This document shows positions 29,538-38,970 of a stretch of DNA of 64,000 bases, piece by piece; positions within the stretch are counted from its first letter, which is position 1; each line of letters starts with the position of its first letter. The translations under genes were made by a program, and so were the position numbers. The DNA is from Variovorax paradoxus (lineage in GTDB: Bacteria > Pseudomonadota > Gammaproteobacteria > Burkholderiales > Burkholderiaceae_C). A model generated the notes under the pieces. It was not told where the DNA came from and made no database searches. It worked only from the letters and a program-made list of their open reading frames with translations. The stretch lies in the NCBI RefSeq assembly GCF_018614915.1, contig NZ_JAGGNU010000040.1, positions 1 through 64,000 on the forward strand, read 5' to 3'.

Positions 29538-31349
29538 GTGAGCGCCCTTCCCTCCTCTCTCGCCCCGGCTGCGCGCCGGCCGATCCGCGAACTTCCCGAC
29601 GAGCTGATCAGCCAGATCGCGGCCGGCGAAGTGGTGGAGCGGCCCGCCTCGGTGGTGCGCGAGCTGCTCGACAACGCGCTGGATGCCGGCGCGCGCCAGG
29701 TCACGGTGCGGCTCTCGGCCGGCGGCGTGCGGCTGATCTCGGTCGAGGACGACGGCCAGGGTTTGCCGCAGGACGAATTGCCCCTGGCCCTGCGCCGCCA
29801 CGCGACCAGCAAGATCGCCAGCCTGAACGACCTGGAGACGGTGGGCACGATGGGCTTTCGCGGCGAGGCGCTGGCTGCCATCAATGCCATCGCCGAGCTC
29901 AGCCTGCAGTCGCGCTTTCGTGGCGCCGACGCTGCCTTCGCGCTCGACGGCCGCACCGGCGAGTTGCGGCCGGTGGCGCGCGCCATCGGCACCACGGTCG
30001 AAGTGCGCGAGCTGTTCTTCGCCACGCCGGCCCGGCGCAAGTTCCTGAAGACCGATGCGACCGAGCTCGCGCACTGCATCGAAGCGGTGCGCCGCCATGC
30101 GCTGGCAAGGCCCGACGTGGGCTTCTCGGTCTGGCACGAAGGTCGGCTGGTCGAGCAGTGGCGCGCCGCCGATGCGCGCGATCCGCGCCTGGCCGATGCG
30201 CTCGGCGACGAGTTCGTGGCCCAGAGCGTAGTGGTCGAGCACGCCGCGGGCGCGGTGCGCGTGGCAGGCCGCGCCGGCATCCCCGATGCGGCGCGCTCGC
30301 GCGCCGACCAGCAGTTCTTCTATGTCAACGGCCGCTTCGTGCGCGACAAGGTGCTGGGCCACGCGGTACGCAGCGCCTACGAAGACGTGCTGCACGGCCA
30401 GCGCCAGCCGATCTACGCCCTCTACCTCGAGATCGATCCGGCAAGAGTCGACGTCAACGTGCACCCGACCAAGATCGAGGTGCGCTTCCGTGACGGGCGC
30501 GAGGTCCACCAGGCCGTGCGCCACGCGATCGAGAACGCGCTGGCCGCGCCGCGCGCCGGCGAGGCGGCCGCGGCGCCGGCCGAACCCTTCTTCAAGCCGC
30601 AGCCCGCGCCTTCGTGGACGCAGCCGGCGATCCATTTCGCAGCCGAACGGGGGCTCGGCGACGCAGCTGCAATGTGGCCCGCCGCACGCAGCGACGGCGC
30701 CGCGCCGCGGGTTGCCGCCTTCGCGCCGCCGAGCGTCGTCGAGCCGGCTGCCGTCGACGAGCAGGCCTGGCCGCTGGGCCGTGCACTCGCCCAGCTGCAA
30801 GGCATCTACATCCTGGCCGAGAACAGCCAGGGCCTGGTGATCGTGGACATGCATGCGGCGCACGAGCGCATCGTCTACGAGCGCCTGAAGACCCAGCTCG
30901 ACGGTGCCGCTATCAGCAGCCAGCCGCTGCTGATTCCGGCCACCTTCGCCGCCACGCCGCAGGAAGTCGCGACCGCCGAGGCCTGCGCGGCCGTGCTGCC
31001 TTCGCTGGGCCTGGAGATCACGCCCTTTTCGCCGCGCACGCTGGCAGTGCGCGCGGTGCCCGGCACCCTGGCCGACGGTGATCCGGTCGAACTCGCGCGC
31101 AGCGTGCTGGCCGAACTCGCCAACCACGACGCCAGCACGGTGGTGCAGCGGGCCCAGAACGAGCTGCTGTCGACCATGGCTTGCCATGGCGCCGTCCGCG
31201 CCAACCGCAAGCTCACCATCGACGAGATGAACGGTCTGCTGCGCCAGATGGAAGCCACCGAGCGTTCGGACCAGTGCAACCACGGCCGGCCGACCTGGCG
31301 CCAGCTCTCGATCCGCGAGCTCGATTCGCTGTTCATGCGCGGGCGCTGA
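29538..31349 (+). CDS. mutL: DNA mismatch repair protein MutL
   Basis: MutL couples MutS mismatch recognition to downstream strand processing. The GHKL ATPase domain (about 15-340) has LPDELISQIAAGEVVERPASV, LDAGARQVTV, EDDGQG, TSKIASLNDLETVGTMGFRGEAL and NVHPTKIEVRF. A Pro/Ala-rich linker (about 345-420) leads to the C-terminal dimerisation domain (VIVDMHAAHERIVYERL, MACHGAVRANRKL). Length 603 aa; start is GTG 29538. The endonuclease motif DQHAAHERIxYE of many MutLs appears here as DMHAAHERIVYE, as is common in this group. Confidence 0.95.
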   Translation: MSALPSSLAPAARRPIRELPDELISQIAAGEVVERPASVVRELLDNALDAGARQVTVRLSAGGVRLISVEDDGQGLPQDELPLALRRHATSKIASLNDLETVGTMGFRGEALAAINAIAELSLQSRFRGADAAFALDGRTGELRPVARAIGTTVEVRELFFATPARRKFLKTDATELAHCIEAVRRHALARPDVGFSVWHEGRLVEQWRAADARDPRLADALGDEFVAQSVVVEHAAGAVRVAGRAGIPDAARSRADQQFFYVNGRFVRDKVLGHAVRSAYEDVLHGQRQPIYALYLEIDPARVDVNVHPTKIEVRFRDGREVHQAVRHAIENALAAPRAGEAAAAPAEPFFKPQPAPSWTQPAIHFAAERGLGDAAAMWPAARSDGAAPRVAAFAPPSVVEPAAVDEQAWPLGRALAQLQGIYILAENSQGLVIVDMHAAHERIVYERLKTQLDGAAISSQPLLIPATFAATPQEVATAEACAAVLPSLGLEITPFSPRTLAVRAVPGTLADGDPVELARSVLAELANHDASTVVQRAQNELLSTMACHGAVRANRKLTIDEMNGLLRQMEATERSDQCNHGRPTWRQLSIRELDSLFMRGR

Positions 31350-31511
31350 ACTTGTAAGCAGTCACAGCAGATTTGCCAACTTCCGCACATCTTGGCGGCA
31401 GTTGGACACGAAACCGAGGGTTTTCCGGGGTCATCGATGGACCAGGCACGCACGTTGCATGCAGTCTTTGGTTGAACTTTCCGGCCGAGCGCCTGTCTTT
31501 CGGACTGCCTC

Positions 31512-32453
31512 ATGAAATCCTGGTCCCTCTTCGCATCCGCCACCGCGCTGGTCGCCTTGCTGGCGGCCGGGTGTTCCACCCTCGACGAGCAGCAACGCGA
31601 ATGGATCTTCCAGCCGAGCGACCGCAGCTGGGGCAATTCCGAATCCATGACCGAGGGCATGGAGCACGTCTGGATCGACTTCAAGTCCTCCGTCACCGGC
31701 CAGCCCGCGCGCTTGCACGGCCTCTGGCTCGGCGGCGCACCTGAATCGGCCGACACGCCCGTGCTGCTCTACCTGCATGGCGCCCGCTACAACGTGGCGG
31801 GCTCGGCGCCCCGCATGCGACGTATGCACGAACTGGGCTTCTCGGTGCTGGCCATCGACTACCGCGGCTTCGGCAAGAGCAGCAAGGCCCTGCCCTCGGA
31901 AGACTCGGCCCGCGAAGACGCGCGCGCCGCCTGGATCTGGCTCGCGGCCCGGCATCCCCAGCAGCCGCGCTACATCTTCGGCCACTCGCTGGGCGGCGCG
32001 ATCGGCATCGACCTGGCCGCGCAGGTGAACGACGAGAGCGGCACCATCGTCGAGAGCACCTTCACCTCCATCGCCGACGTGGCGAGCAGCTTCAAGTGGG
32101 GCTGGCTGCCCTTCGGCCCCTTCATCACGCAGCGCTTCGAAGCGGTCACCAAGGTCAAGAACATCGGCGCGCCGCTGCTGGTGGTACACGGCGCCGCCGA
32201 CAGCCTGATCAACCCCACGCTGGGCCGCAAGCTCTACGAAGCGGCCACCGTGCCCAAGCAGTTCGTGCTGGTCGAGGGCGGCTCGCACCACAGCACCGGT
32301 TCGGTGGGCCAGGCGCAGTACCGCGCCGCGCTGTCGCAGCTGTTTCGCATGAAGGAGCCGCCGACCGAGATGGCCACCAGCGACAGCACGGCCGTACCGC
32401 CGCCGCCGACCGTCCTGCGGCCGCAAGCCCGGCTGCCCGGCCAGGCGATCTGA
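31512..32453 (+). CDS. Lipoprotein alpha/beta hydrolase
   Basis: A 313-aa serine hydrolase with a lipobox LAAGC (Cys21), so it is a membrane-anchored protein facing the periplasm. The alpha/beta core shows LLYLHGARYN (oxyanion), IDYRGFGKS, nucleophile Ser in GHSLGGAIG, Asp in VVHGAADSLINP and His in GSHHSTG. The C-terminus is a proline-rich tail. This resembles the BEM46/YfhR-type hydrolase group; substrate unknown. The 162-bp gap before it holds no other gene that I can see. Confidence 0.85.
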   Translation: MKSWSLFASATALVALLAAGCSTLDEQQREWIFQPSDRSWGNSESMTEGMEHVWIDFKSSVTGQPARLHGLWLGGAPESADTPVLLYLHGARYNVAGSAPRMRRMHELGFSVLAIDYRGFGKSSKALPSEDSAREDARAAWIWLAARHPQQPRYIFGHSLGGAIGIDLAAQVNDESGTIVESTFTSIADVASSFKWGWLPFGPFITQRFEAVTKVKNIGAPLLVVHGAADSLINPTLGRKLYEAATVPKQFVLVEGGSHHSTGSVGQAQYRAALSQLFRMKEPPTEMATSDSTAVPPPPTVLRPQARLPGQAI

Positions 32454-32498
32454 GGCGCTGCCGGCGCGCGGCACGCCGGCTTTGTTACCCTTGGGCGC

Positions 32499-32984
32499 AT
32501 GCCGCCCCCTCCCGACGCACCGGCCCTTTCGCAATCCGCGCCGCGTGCACCGGCCATGTCGCCCTCGCTGGTGGTGCTCACGCTGGCCCTGCTGCTGGGC
32601 ATCCAGCCCGTCACCACCGACCTCTATCTTCCGGCGCTCCCCGCGCTGACCGACGGCTTCGGTGCGCGCATGTCGCAGGCGCAGCTCACGCTGAGCGCGC
32701 TGCTGCTGGCCTTCGGCTCTTCGCAGCTCGTGTTCGGGCCCCTGTCAGACCGCTTCGGCCGGCAGCCCTGCGGCCAGACCGGCGCGGTCGGCCCCTTTCG
32801 GCAGGCCGCCGGCGCGGCCTCGGCGCTCAACGGCTTCGTGATGATGCTGGCGGCCTTCGGCATCGGCGGCTGGCTCGGCGCGCGCATGGACGGCACCGTG
32901 CTGCCGCTCGCGCTCGGCATGTGGTTCTGGAGCGCATGCCTCTCGCTCGTTGCGTGGACGCTGGTGCGCAAGCATGGCCATTGA
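32499..32984 (+). pseudogene. Bcr/CflA multidrug MFS transporter with large internal deletion
   Basis: An intact 161-codon frame that fuses the first part of a Bcr/CflA transporter to its last part. Residues 20-87 are the normal N-terminus (LLGIQPVTTDLYLPALPALT, FGPLSDRFGR). Immediately after it, residues 88-161 ([34 protein letters not shown]) match the final helices of the same family. Full-length members have about 400 aa, so some 240 codons are missing, in frame. With only about four or five helices it should not work as a drug exporter. miaA begins inside its 3' end. Confidence 0.8.
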
Positions 32985-33899
32985 GGCGAGCTATGTGGCG
33001 CTGGCAGGCCCGACCGCATCGGGCAAGACCGCGGCTGCGCTCGCGATCGCGCGCGCCCGGCCGGTCGAGATCGTCAGTGTCGATTCGGCCCTGGTCTACC
33101 GCGGCATGGACATCGGCACCGCCAAGCCCACGCCCGCCGAGCGCGCCGAAGCGCCGCATCACCTGATCGACATCCGCGATCCGGGCGAGCCCTACAGCGC
33201 GGCGGCCTTCGTGGAAGACGCGACGCGGCTCGTCGCCGAGATCCGCGCGCGCGGCCGGCTGCCGCTGCTGGTGGGCGGCACCATGCTCTACTTCAAGGCG
33301 CTGGCCGACGGCATCGATGCCATGCCCGCGGCCGACCCTGCCGTGCGTCTGCAGCTCGAAGCCGATGCGGCGGCGCTGGGCTGGCCCGCGATGCACGAGC
33401 GGCTGGCCCGGGTCGATGCCGTCACCGCGGCCCGGCTCGCGCCCAACGACAGCCAGCGCATCCAGCGTGCACTGGAGGTGTGGCACGCGAGCGGACGGCC
33501 CTTGTCCAGCTTCCATGGCACGGGGAGCGCGCGTGGGCTCCAGCCGGCCGCCCTCTTCTCGCTGGAGCCGACGGAGCGCGGCTGGCTGCACCAGCGCATC
33601 GCCCAACGCTTCGATGCCATGCTCGCGGCCGGTTTCATCGCCGAAGTCGAGGCCCTGCGCGCACGCGGCGATCTCTCTGCGGACCTGCCTTCGATGCGCA
33701 GCGTCGGCTACCGCCAGGCGTGGGAGGCACTCGACGGCGCCTTTCCCATCGCAGAACTCCGGGAGCGCGGCATCGCAGCGACGCGCCAATTGGCCAAGCG
33801 CCAGATCACTTGGCTGCGCAGCATGCCGCAACGGCGCGTGATCGCCGCCGAGGCGCCGGATGCCGTCGAGCGCATCGTGCAGCAGGTCATCGAGATCGC

Positions 33900-33903
<4 letters not shown>
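32974..33903 (+). CDS. miaA: tRNA dimethylallyltransferase
   Basis: MiaA adds the dimethylallyl group to A37 of tRNAs reading UNN codons. Walker A is GPTASGKT (12-19); also [39 protein letters not shown] and [13 protein letters not shown]. The C-terminal [11 protein letters not shown] and [15 protein letters not shown] finish the family pattern. Length 309 aa. It begins inside the truncated Bcr frame (11-bp overlap), and its stop overlaps the ATG of the ABC ATPase gene, so the genes are tightly coupled. Confidence 0.95.
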
Positions 33904-34547
<644 letters not shown>

Positions 34548-34596
34548 TCCCCGCCCTGGGTAAGCCCCAGGTCGCTGCCGCCGTCGTTCGTCGTAT

Positions 34597-34608
34597 TCTG
34601 TATACAGA
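34597..34608. promoter_or_regulatory. Candidate GntR-family operator TCTGTATACAGA
   Basis: A perfect 12-bp palindrome 21 nt upstream of the GntR-family regulator ATG. FCD-type GntR proteins often bind TNGTATACNA-like palindromes, which this fits. Location next to the regulator start suggests autoregulation and control of the downstream PhyH-dehydrogenase-amidase genes. Confidence 0.6.
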
Positions 34609-34629
34609 GTTCAGACAAGGCACCACTCC

Positions 34630-35307
34630 ATGCCCGCCCAGCTCATCCAGATCGCCGCCGCCCCCGACCTCGTCGACCAGGTCTATCGCGCGCTGCTCGA
34701 CGCCATCAGCAGCGGCTCGCTGGCGCCGGGCGAGCGCATCACGCAGGAAGACCTGGCCAGGCGCCTGGCCGTCTCGCGCCAGCCGGTGCTGCAGGCGCTG
34801 CGGCTGCTCAAGAAGGACGGCTTCGTGCTCGATGCACCGGGCCGCGGCCTCCTGGTCGCGCCGCTCGACGCCGAATGGACGCGCAAGGTCTACCAGGTGC
34901 GCGGCGCGCTCGACGTGCTGGCGGCGCGGCTCGCGGCCGAGCAGCGCTTCGCCGTCGATCCGAAACTGATCGAGCGCGGGCGCAAGGCTGCGCGCGGACG
35001 CAGCGTCGAAGCCATGATCGATGCCGACATGGCCTTTCATCGCGCCATCTACGCCGCATCCGGCAACCCGCTGATCGAACAGAGCGCCGACCAGCACTGG
35101 CGCCATCTGCGCCGCGCGATGGGCGCGGTGCTGCAGTCCGTGCCGCAGCGCGAGTCGCTGTGGGACGAGCACGAGGCGATCGCCCGCGCCATCGCGGCCG
35201 GCGACGCCGACACCGCCGCGCGCCTGAGCGAAGACCATGGCGCGCAGGCCAGCCGGAATCTCAGCACCCGGCTGGCCGAACGTCTTTCCGCCCTCACCCC
35301 CACTTAA
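34630..35307 (+). CDS. GntR family transcriptional regulator (FCD type)
   Basis: A 225-aa regulator with an N-terminal winged helix-turn-helix (about 13-75, [33 protein letters not shown] split over two motifs) and an all-helical FCD ligand domain (about 85-210) with candidate metal ligands in [17 protein letters not shown] and [15 protein letters not shown] regulators sense small organic acids. It heads the catabolic cluster; the next gene starts 14 nt after its stop. A palindromic operator lies just upstream. Confidence 0.9.
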   Translation: MPAQLIQIAAAPDLVDQVYRALLDAISSGSLAPGERITQEDLARRLAVSRQPVLQALRLLKKDGFVLDAPGRGLLVAPLDAEWTRKVYQVRGALDVLAARLAAEQRFAVDPKLIERGRKAARGRSVEAMIDADMAFHRAIYAASGNPLIEQSADQHWRHLRRAMGAVLQSVPQRESLWDEHEAIARAIAAGDADTAARLSEDHGAQASRNLSTRLAERLSALTPT

Positions 35308-35321
35308 GCAGGAGACACCGC

Positions 35322-36227
35322 ATGAGACTCACCCCCGAGCAGCGCGCGCAGTTCGAGCGCGACGGCTACCTCTTCTTCCCCGGCCACTTCTCGCCCGAGG
35401 AGACCAAGGTGCTGATCGATGCCGTGCCCGACCTCTACAGCCGCCGCGAGGCCTTCAACGTGCGCGAGAAAGGCTCCGACGCCGTGCGCACCAACTTCGC
35501 TGCGCACCTGATCAGCGAGCCCTTCGCCCGCCTCGCGCGCCACCCGCGCATGGTCGGCCCGGTGAGCGAGCTGTTCGAAGAGCAGGTCTACATGCACCAG
35601 TTCAAGATCAACGGCAAGATGGCCTTCGAGGGTGATGTCTGGCAGTGGCACCAGGACTACGGCACCTGGCTCAACGACGACCTGATGCCGACCGAGCGCG
35701 CGATGAACGTTGCGATCTTTCTCGACGACGTGAACGAGCACAACGGCCCGCTGATGTTCATCCCCGGCAGCCACGTGAAAGGCGTGGTCGAAGCGAAGCA
35801 CGACCTCACGACCACCAGCTATCCGCTCTGGACGGTCGACAACGACCTGATCCGCCAGCTGGTGGATCGCGCCGGTGGCAAGGGACATTACGACGCGGCG
35901 GGCCGCCACGTCGGGGGCGGCATCGTCTCGCCCAAGGGCCCGGCCGGCTCGATGATCCTGTTCCACAGCTGTCTCGTGCATGCCTCGGGCAGCAACCTTT
36001 CGCCCTTCAACCGCGTGGCCGTGTACCTGAGCCTGTGCGCGGTCGGCAACCACATCCGGCGCTTCAAGCGGCCCGAGTACATCGCGCACCGCGACTTCAC
36101 GCCGATCGAGATGCTGCCGGACGACTGCCTGCTCGCGCCCTACCCGGTCGAAGTACCGTGGAAGAACGGCCTGCCCGAGAGCGCGCTTGCGACCTCGCTC
36201 GAAGAAATCGACACCATGGCGGCCTGA
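35322..36227 (+). CDS. Phytanoyl-CoA dioxygenase (PhyH) family protein, EctD-like
   Basis: A 301-aa Fe(II)/2-oxoglutarate dioxygenase. Ligands H110 and D112 lie in WQWHQDYGTWLNDD and the distal His is H220 (CLVHASGSN), with R231 as likely 2-oxoglutarate anchor. The WH-D-tW arrangement and the segment FIPGSHVKG resemble ectoine hydroxylase and related PhyH enzymes that hydroxylate small polar substrates. AGGAGACACCGC precedes the ATG. It is followed 3 nt later by a dehydrogenase and then an amidase. The actual substrate is unknown; no ectoine synthesis genes are nearby. Confidence 0.85.
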   Translation: MRLTPEQRAQFERDGYLFFPGHFSPEETKVLIDAVPDLYSRREAFNVREKGSDAVRTNFAAHLISEPFARLARHPRMVGPVSELFEEQVYMHQFKINGKMAFEGDVWQWHQDYGTWLNDDLMPTERAMNVAIFLDDVNEHNGPLMFIPGSHVKGVVEAKHDLTTTSYPLWTVDNDLIRQLVDRAGGKGHYDAAGRHVGGGIVSPKGPAGSMILFHSCLVHASGSNLSPFNRVAVYLSLCAVGNHIRRFKRPEYIAHRDFTPIEMLPDDCLLAPYPVEVPWKNGLPESALATSLEEIDTMAA

Positions 36228-36230
36228 AGC

Positions 36231-37595
36231 ATGAGCCTCCACACCCGACTCCAACAACGCGCGGCCGACGGCAAGCCGGTGCGCATCGGCCTGATCGGCG
36301 CCGGCAAGTTCGGCTCGATGTACCTGGCGCAGATTCCGCGCACGCCCGGCGTCCAGCTGGTCGCGATCGCCGACCTCTCGCCGGCCGCGGCGCGCACCAA
36401 CCTCGAACGCGTCGGCTGGCAGCCCGAGCGCGCCGCCGCCCGCTCGGTGCAGCAAGCGCTGCAGACCGGCAGCACCTGGATCACCGAGGACTGGCAGGCC
36501 GTGACGCGCGAGCCCTCGATCGACATCGTCGTCGAGTGCACCGGCAACCCGGTGGCCGCGGTCGACCACTGCCTCGACGCCTTCGCGCACGGCAAGCACG
36601 TGGTCAACGTGACGGTCGAGGCCGATGCCTTCTGCGGTCCGCTGCTCGCGCGCCGGGCGCAGCAGGCGGGCGTGGTGTATTCGCTCGCCTTCGGCGACCA
36701 GCCGGCGCTGATCTGCGACCTGGTCGACTGGGCGCGCACCTGCGGCTTCCCGGTGGTGGCGGCCGGGCGTGGCCACAAGTGGCTGCCGCACTTCAGCGAA
36801 TCGACGCCCGAGACGGTGTGGGGCAACTACGGCCTCACGCCCGAGCAGGCGCTGCGCGGCGGGCTGAACCCGAAGATGTTCAACAGCTTCCTCGACGGCT
36901 CCAAGCCCTCGATCGAGAGCGCGGCGGTGGCCAATGCAACCGGCCTCGGCGTGCCCTCGGATGGCCTGCTCTATCCACCGGCCAGCGTGGAAGACATTCC
37001 CTTCGTCACGCGGCCGAAGAGCGAAGGCGGCGTGCTCGAGCGCAAGGGCATGGTCGAGGTGGTGTCATCACTCGAGGCCGACGGCCGCAAGATCCCCTAC
37101 GACATCCGCATGGGCGTGTGGGTCACGGTCGAAGCCGAGACCGAGTACATCAAGAACTGCTTCGAGGAATACAACGCGCACACCGATCCGAGCGGGCGCT
37201 ACTTCACGCTCTACAAGCGCTGGCACCTGATCGGGCTGGAGGTCGGCGTGTCGGTCGCCAGCGTGGCGCTGCGCGGCGAGGCGACCGGCGTCGCGAGCTG
37301 CTGGAACGCCGACGTGGTGGCCACGGCCAAGCGCGACCTCGCGGTGGGCGAGACGCTCGATGGCGAAGGCGGCTACACCGTGTGGGGCAAGCTGCTGCCG
37401 GCCGAGCGCTCGCTGCGCGCGGGCGGCCTGCCGCTCGGGCTCGCGCACAACGTCAAGCTCCTGCGGCCGGTGAAGAAGGGCCAGAGCCTTTGCTGGGCCG
37501 ATGTGGCGATGGACACCTCGACCCACGCATACAGGATTCGCAACGAGATGGAATCGATGTTCGCGCCGGCCGAGGCCAAGGCCAAGGCGGCCTGA
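36231..37595 (+). CDS. NAD(P)-dependent oxidoreductase with SAF domain
   Basis: A 454-aa protein. N-terminal Rossmann fold with GLIGAGKFGSMYLAQI (about 18-33), then the VVECTGNPVAAVDHCLDAFAHGK and NVTVEADAFCGPLL segments typical of a homoserine-dehydrogenase-like family. The C-terminal part (about 385-440, VAKGETL-like AVGETLDGEGGYTVWGKLLPA) is a SAF/FlgA-like domain. Related proteins act on polyols or sugar acids (for example in erythritol and apiose catabolism). It is 3 nt after the PhyH gene, clearly in one operon. Confidence 0.8.
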   Translation: MSLHTRLQQRAADGKPVRIGLIGAGKFGSMYLAQIPRTPGVQLVAIADLSPAAARTNLERVGWQPERAAARSVQQALQTGSTWITEDWQAVTREPSIDIVVECTGNPVAAVDHCLDAFAHGKHVVNVTVEADAFCGPLLARRAQQAGVVYSLAFGDQPALICDLVDWARTCGFPVVAAGRGHKWLPHFSESTPETVWGNYGLTPEQALRGGLNPKMFNSFLDGSKPSIESAAVANATGLGVPSDGLLYPPASVEDIPFVTRPKSEGGVLERKGMVEVVSSLEADGRKIPYDIRMGVWVTVEAETEYIKNCFEEYNAHTDPSGRYFTLYKRWHLIGLEVGVSVASVALRGEATGVASCWNADVVATAKRDLAVGETLDGEGGYTVWGKLLPAERSLRAGGLPLGLAHNVKLLRPVKKGQSLCWADVAMDTSTHAYRIRNEMESMFAPAEAKAKAA

Positions 37596-37603
37596 GAGGC
37601 AGC

Positions 37604-38896
37604 ATGTCCTACACGTCCATGACGGCCGTCGCCCTGCGCCAGGCCATGGCCGCAGGCGCGATGAGCGCCGAAGCGGCGGTCCGCGCCGCGCTCGAACGCA
37701 TCGCCGAGCGCGAGCCGCTGATCCATGCCTGGCAGCACGTCGATGCCGAAGGCGCGATCGCCGCCGCACGCGCGCTCGACGCGCGCGGCCTGAGCGGCCT
37801 GGTTGGCCTGCTGGGTGGCGTGCCGATCGGCGTCAAGGACCTCATCGCCACGGCCGACATGCCCACGCGCTACGGCTCGCCGATCTACGAGGGCTTCCGC
37901 CCCGCGGCCGATGCCGGCTGCGTGGCCATCGCGCGCAGCGCCGGCGCGGTCGTGCTGGGCAAGACCGTGACCACCGAGTTCGCCTACTTCTCGCCCGGCC
38001 CCACGGCCAACCCGTGCAACCCCGCCCATACGCCGGGCGGGTCGTCCAGCGGCTCGGCCGCCGCGGTGGCCGACGGCATGGTGCCGATCGCCTTCGGCAC
38101 GCAGACGGCCGGCTCGCTGATCCGCCCCGCTTCCTTCTGCGGCGTGTTCGCACTCAAGCCGGGCTACGGCGCACCGAGCCTGGCGGGCGTCAAGCCCTTC
38201 TCGCCCTCGCTGGACACCTTGGGCTGGCTGGCGCGCAGCGCCGACGACCTGGAACTGATGCGCTGCGCCATGAACGGGACCGCCTTCGCGCCGCTGCCGG
38301 TGCCCGCACCCGGCGCCTTGCGCCTCGGCATCTGCCGCACGCACGAATGGCCGGCCATCGATGCCGGCGGCGCCGCGGCCTACGAGCAAGCACTGGAGCG
38401 GGCCGCTGCGGCCGGCGTGGCGCTGAGCGACGTCGCCCTGCCTGCAGCATGGGCCGGGCTGCTCGAGGCGCAGAAAACGGTCATGGCCTACGAGGCCGCG
38501 CGCCAGCTCGACACGGAATGGCGCCAGTATCCGGCGCAGTTGAGCGCGGCGCTCGGCGCCTTGCTGCAGACCGGCCGCGACTGCACGGACGAAGCCTATG
38601 CAGAGGCGCTGGCGCAAGCCGCTGGCGCGCGCCGGCTGCTGCCAGAACTGATGCGCGATGTCGACGCGCTGCTGGTGCCTGCCGCGCCCGGCGAAGCGCC
38701 GGCAGGCCTGGCCGCCACCGGCGACCCGGCGTTCAACCGCATCTGGACCCTGCTCGGCCCGCCCTGCGTCGGCGTGCCCGGCCTGCGCGGCCCGCAAGGC
38801 TTGCCGATCGGCGTGCAGCTGGTCGGGCATGCAGAGCACGAGCGCGAGCTGCTGGCCGCGGCCGGCAGCCTGCACCGGCTGTGGGCCGCGGGCTAA
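37604..38896 (+). CDS. Amidase signature family hydrolase
   Basis: A 430-aa amidase with the Ser-cisSer-Lys triad: K78 (GVPIGVKDL), the cis-Ser in HTPGGSSSGSAAAVA (about 147), and nucleophile S171 (TQTAGSLIRPAS). Family members hydrolyse amides, ureas or hydantoin-derived compounds. It starts 8 nt after the SAF oxidoreductase, in the GntR-PhyH-oxidoreductase-amidase operon, so an amide-containing hydroxylatable substrate is a plausible shared target. It is not GatA: no gatB or gatC nearby, and sequence differs. Confidence 0.88.
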   Translation: MSYTSMTAVALRQAMAAGAMSAEAAVRAALERIAEREPLIHAWQHVDAEGAIAAARALDARGLSGLVGLLGGVPIGVKDLIATADMPTRYGSPIYEGFRPAADAGCVAIARSAGAVVLGKTVTTEFAYFSPGPTANPCNPAHTPGGSSSGSAAAVADGMVPIAFGTQTAGSLIRPASFCGVFALKPGYGAPSLAGVKPFSPSLDTLGWLARSADDLELMRCAMNGTAFAPLPVPAPGALRLGICRTHEWPAIDAGGAAAYEQALERAAAAGVALSDVALPAAWAGLLEAQKTVMAYEAARQLDTEWRQYPAQLSAALGALLQTGRDCTDEAYAEALAQAAGARRLLPELMRDVDALLVPAAPGEAPAGLAATGDPAFNRIWTLLGPPCVGVPGLRGPQGLPIGVQLVGHAEHERELLAAAGSLHRLWAAG

Positions 38897-38970
38897 GGCC
38901 CGGCCCCGCCCTGGCTTCGCAGGTCCGGATACGGCCAGCGCCGGGCGCGTGCTCCGGCGGAAGATGGCGC

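Noticed and set aside
31350-31511. Possible small gene between mutL and the hydrolase
   Set aside because: No reading frame with start, ribosome binding site and plausible composition; likely a promoter region.
37604-38896. Amidase as GatA of the tRNA amidotransferase
   Set aside because: No gatB/gatC nearby, and the context is a catabolic cluster; sequence fits general amidases.
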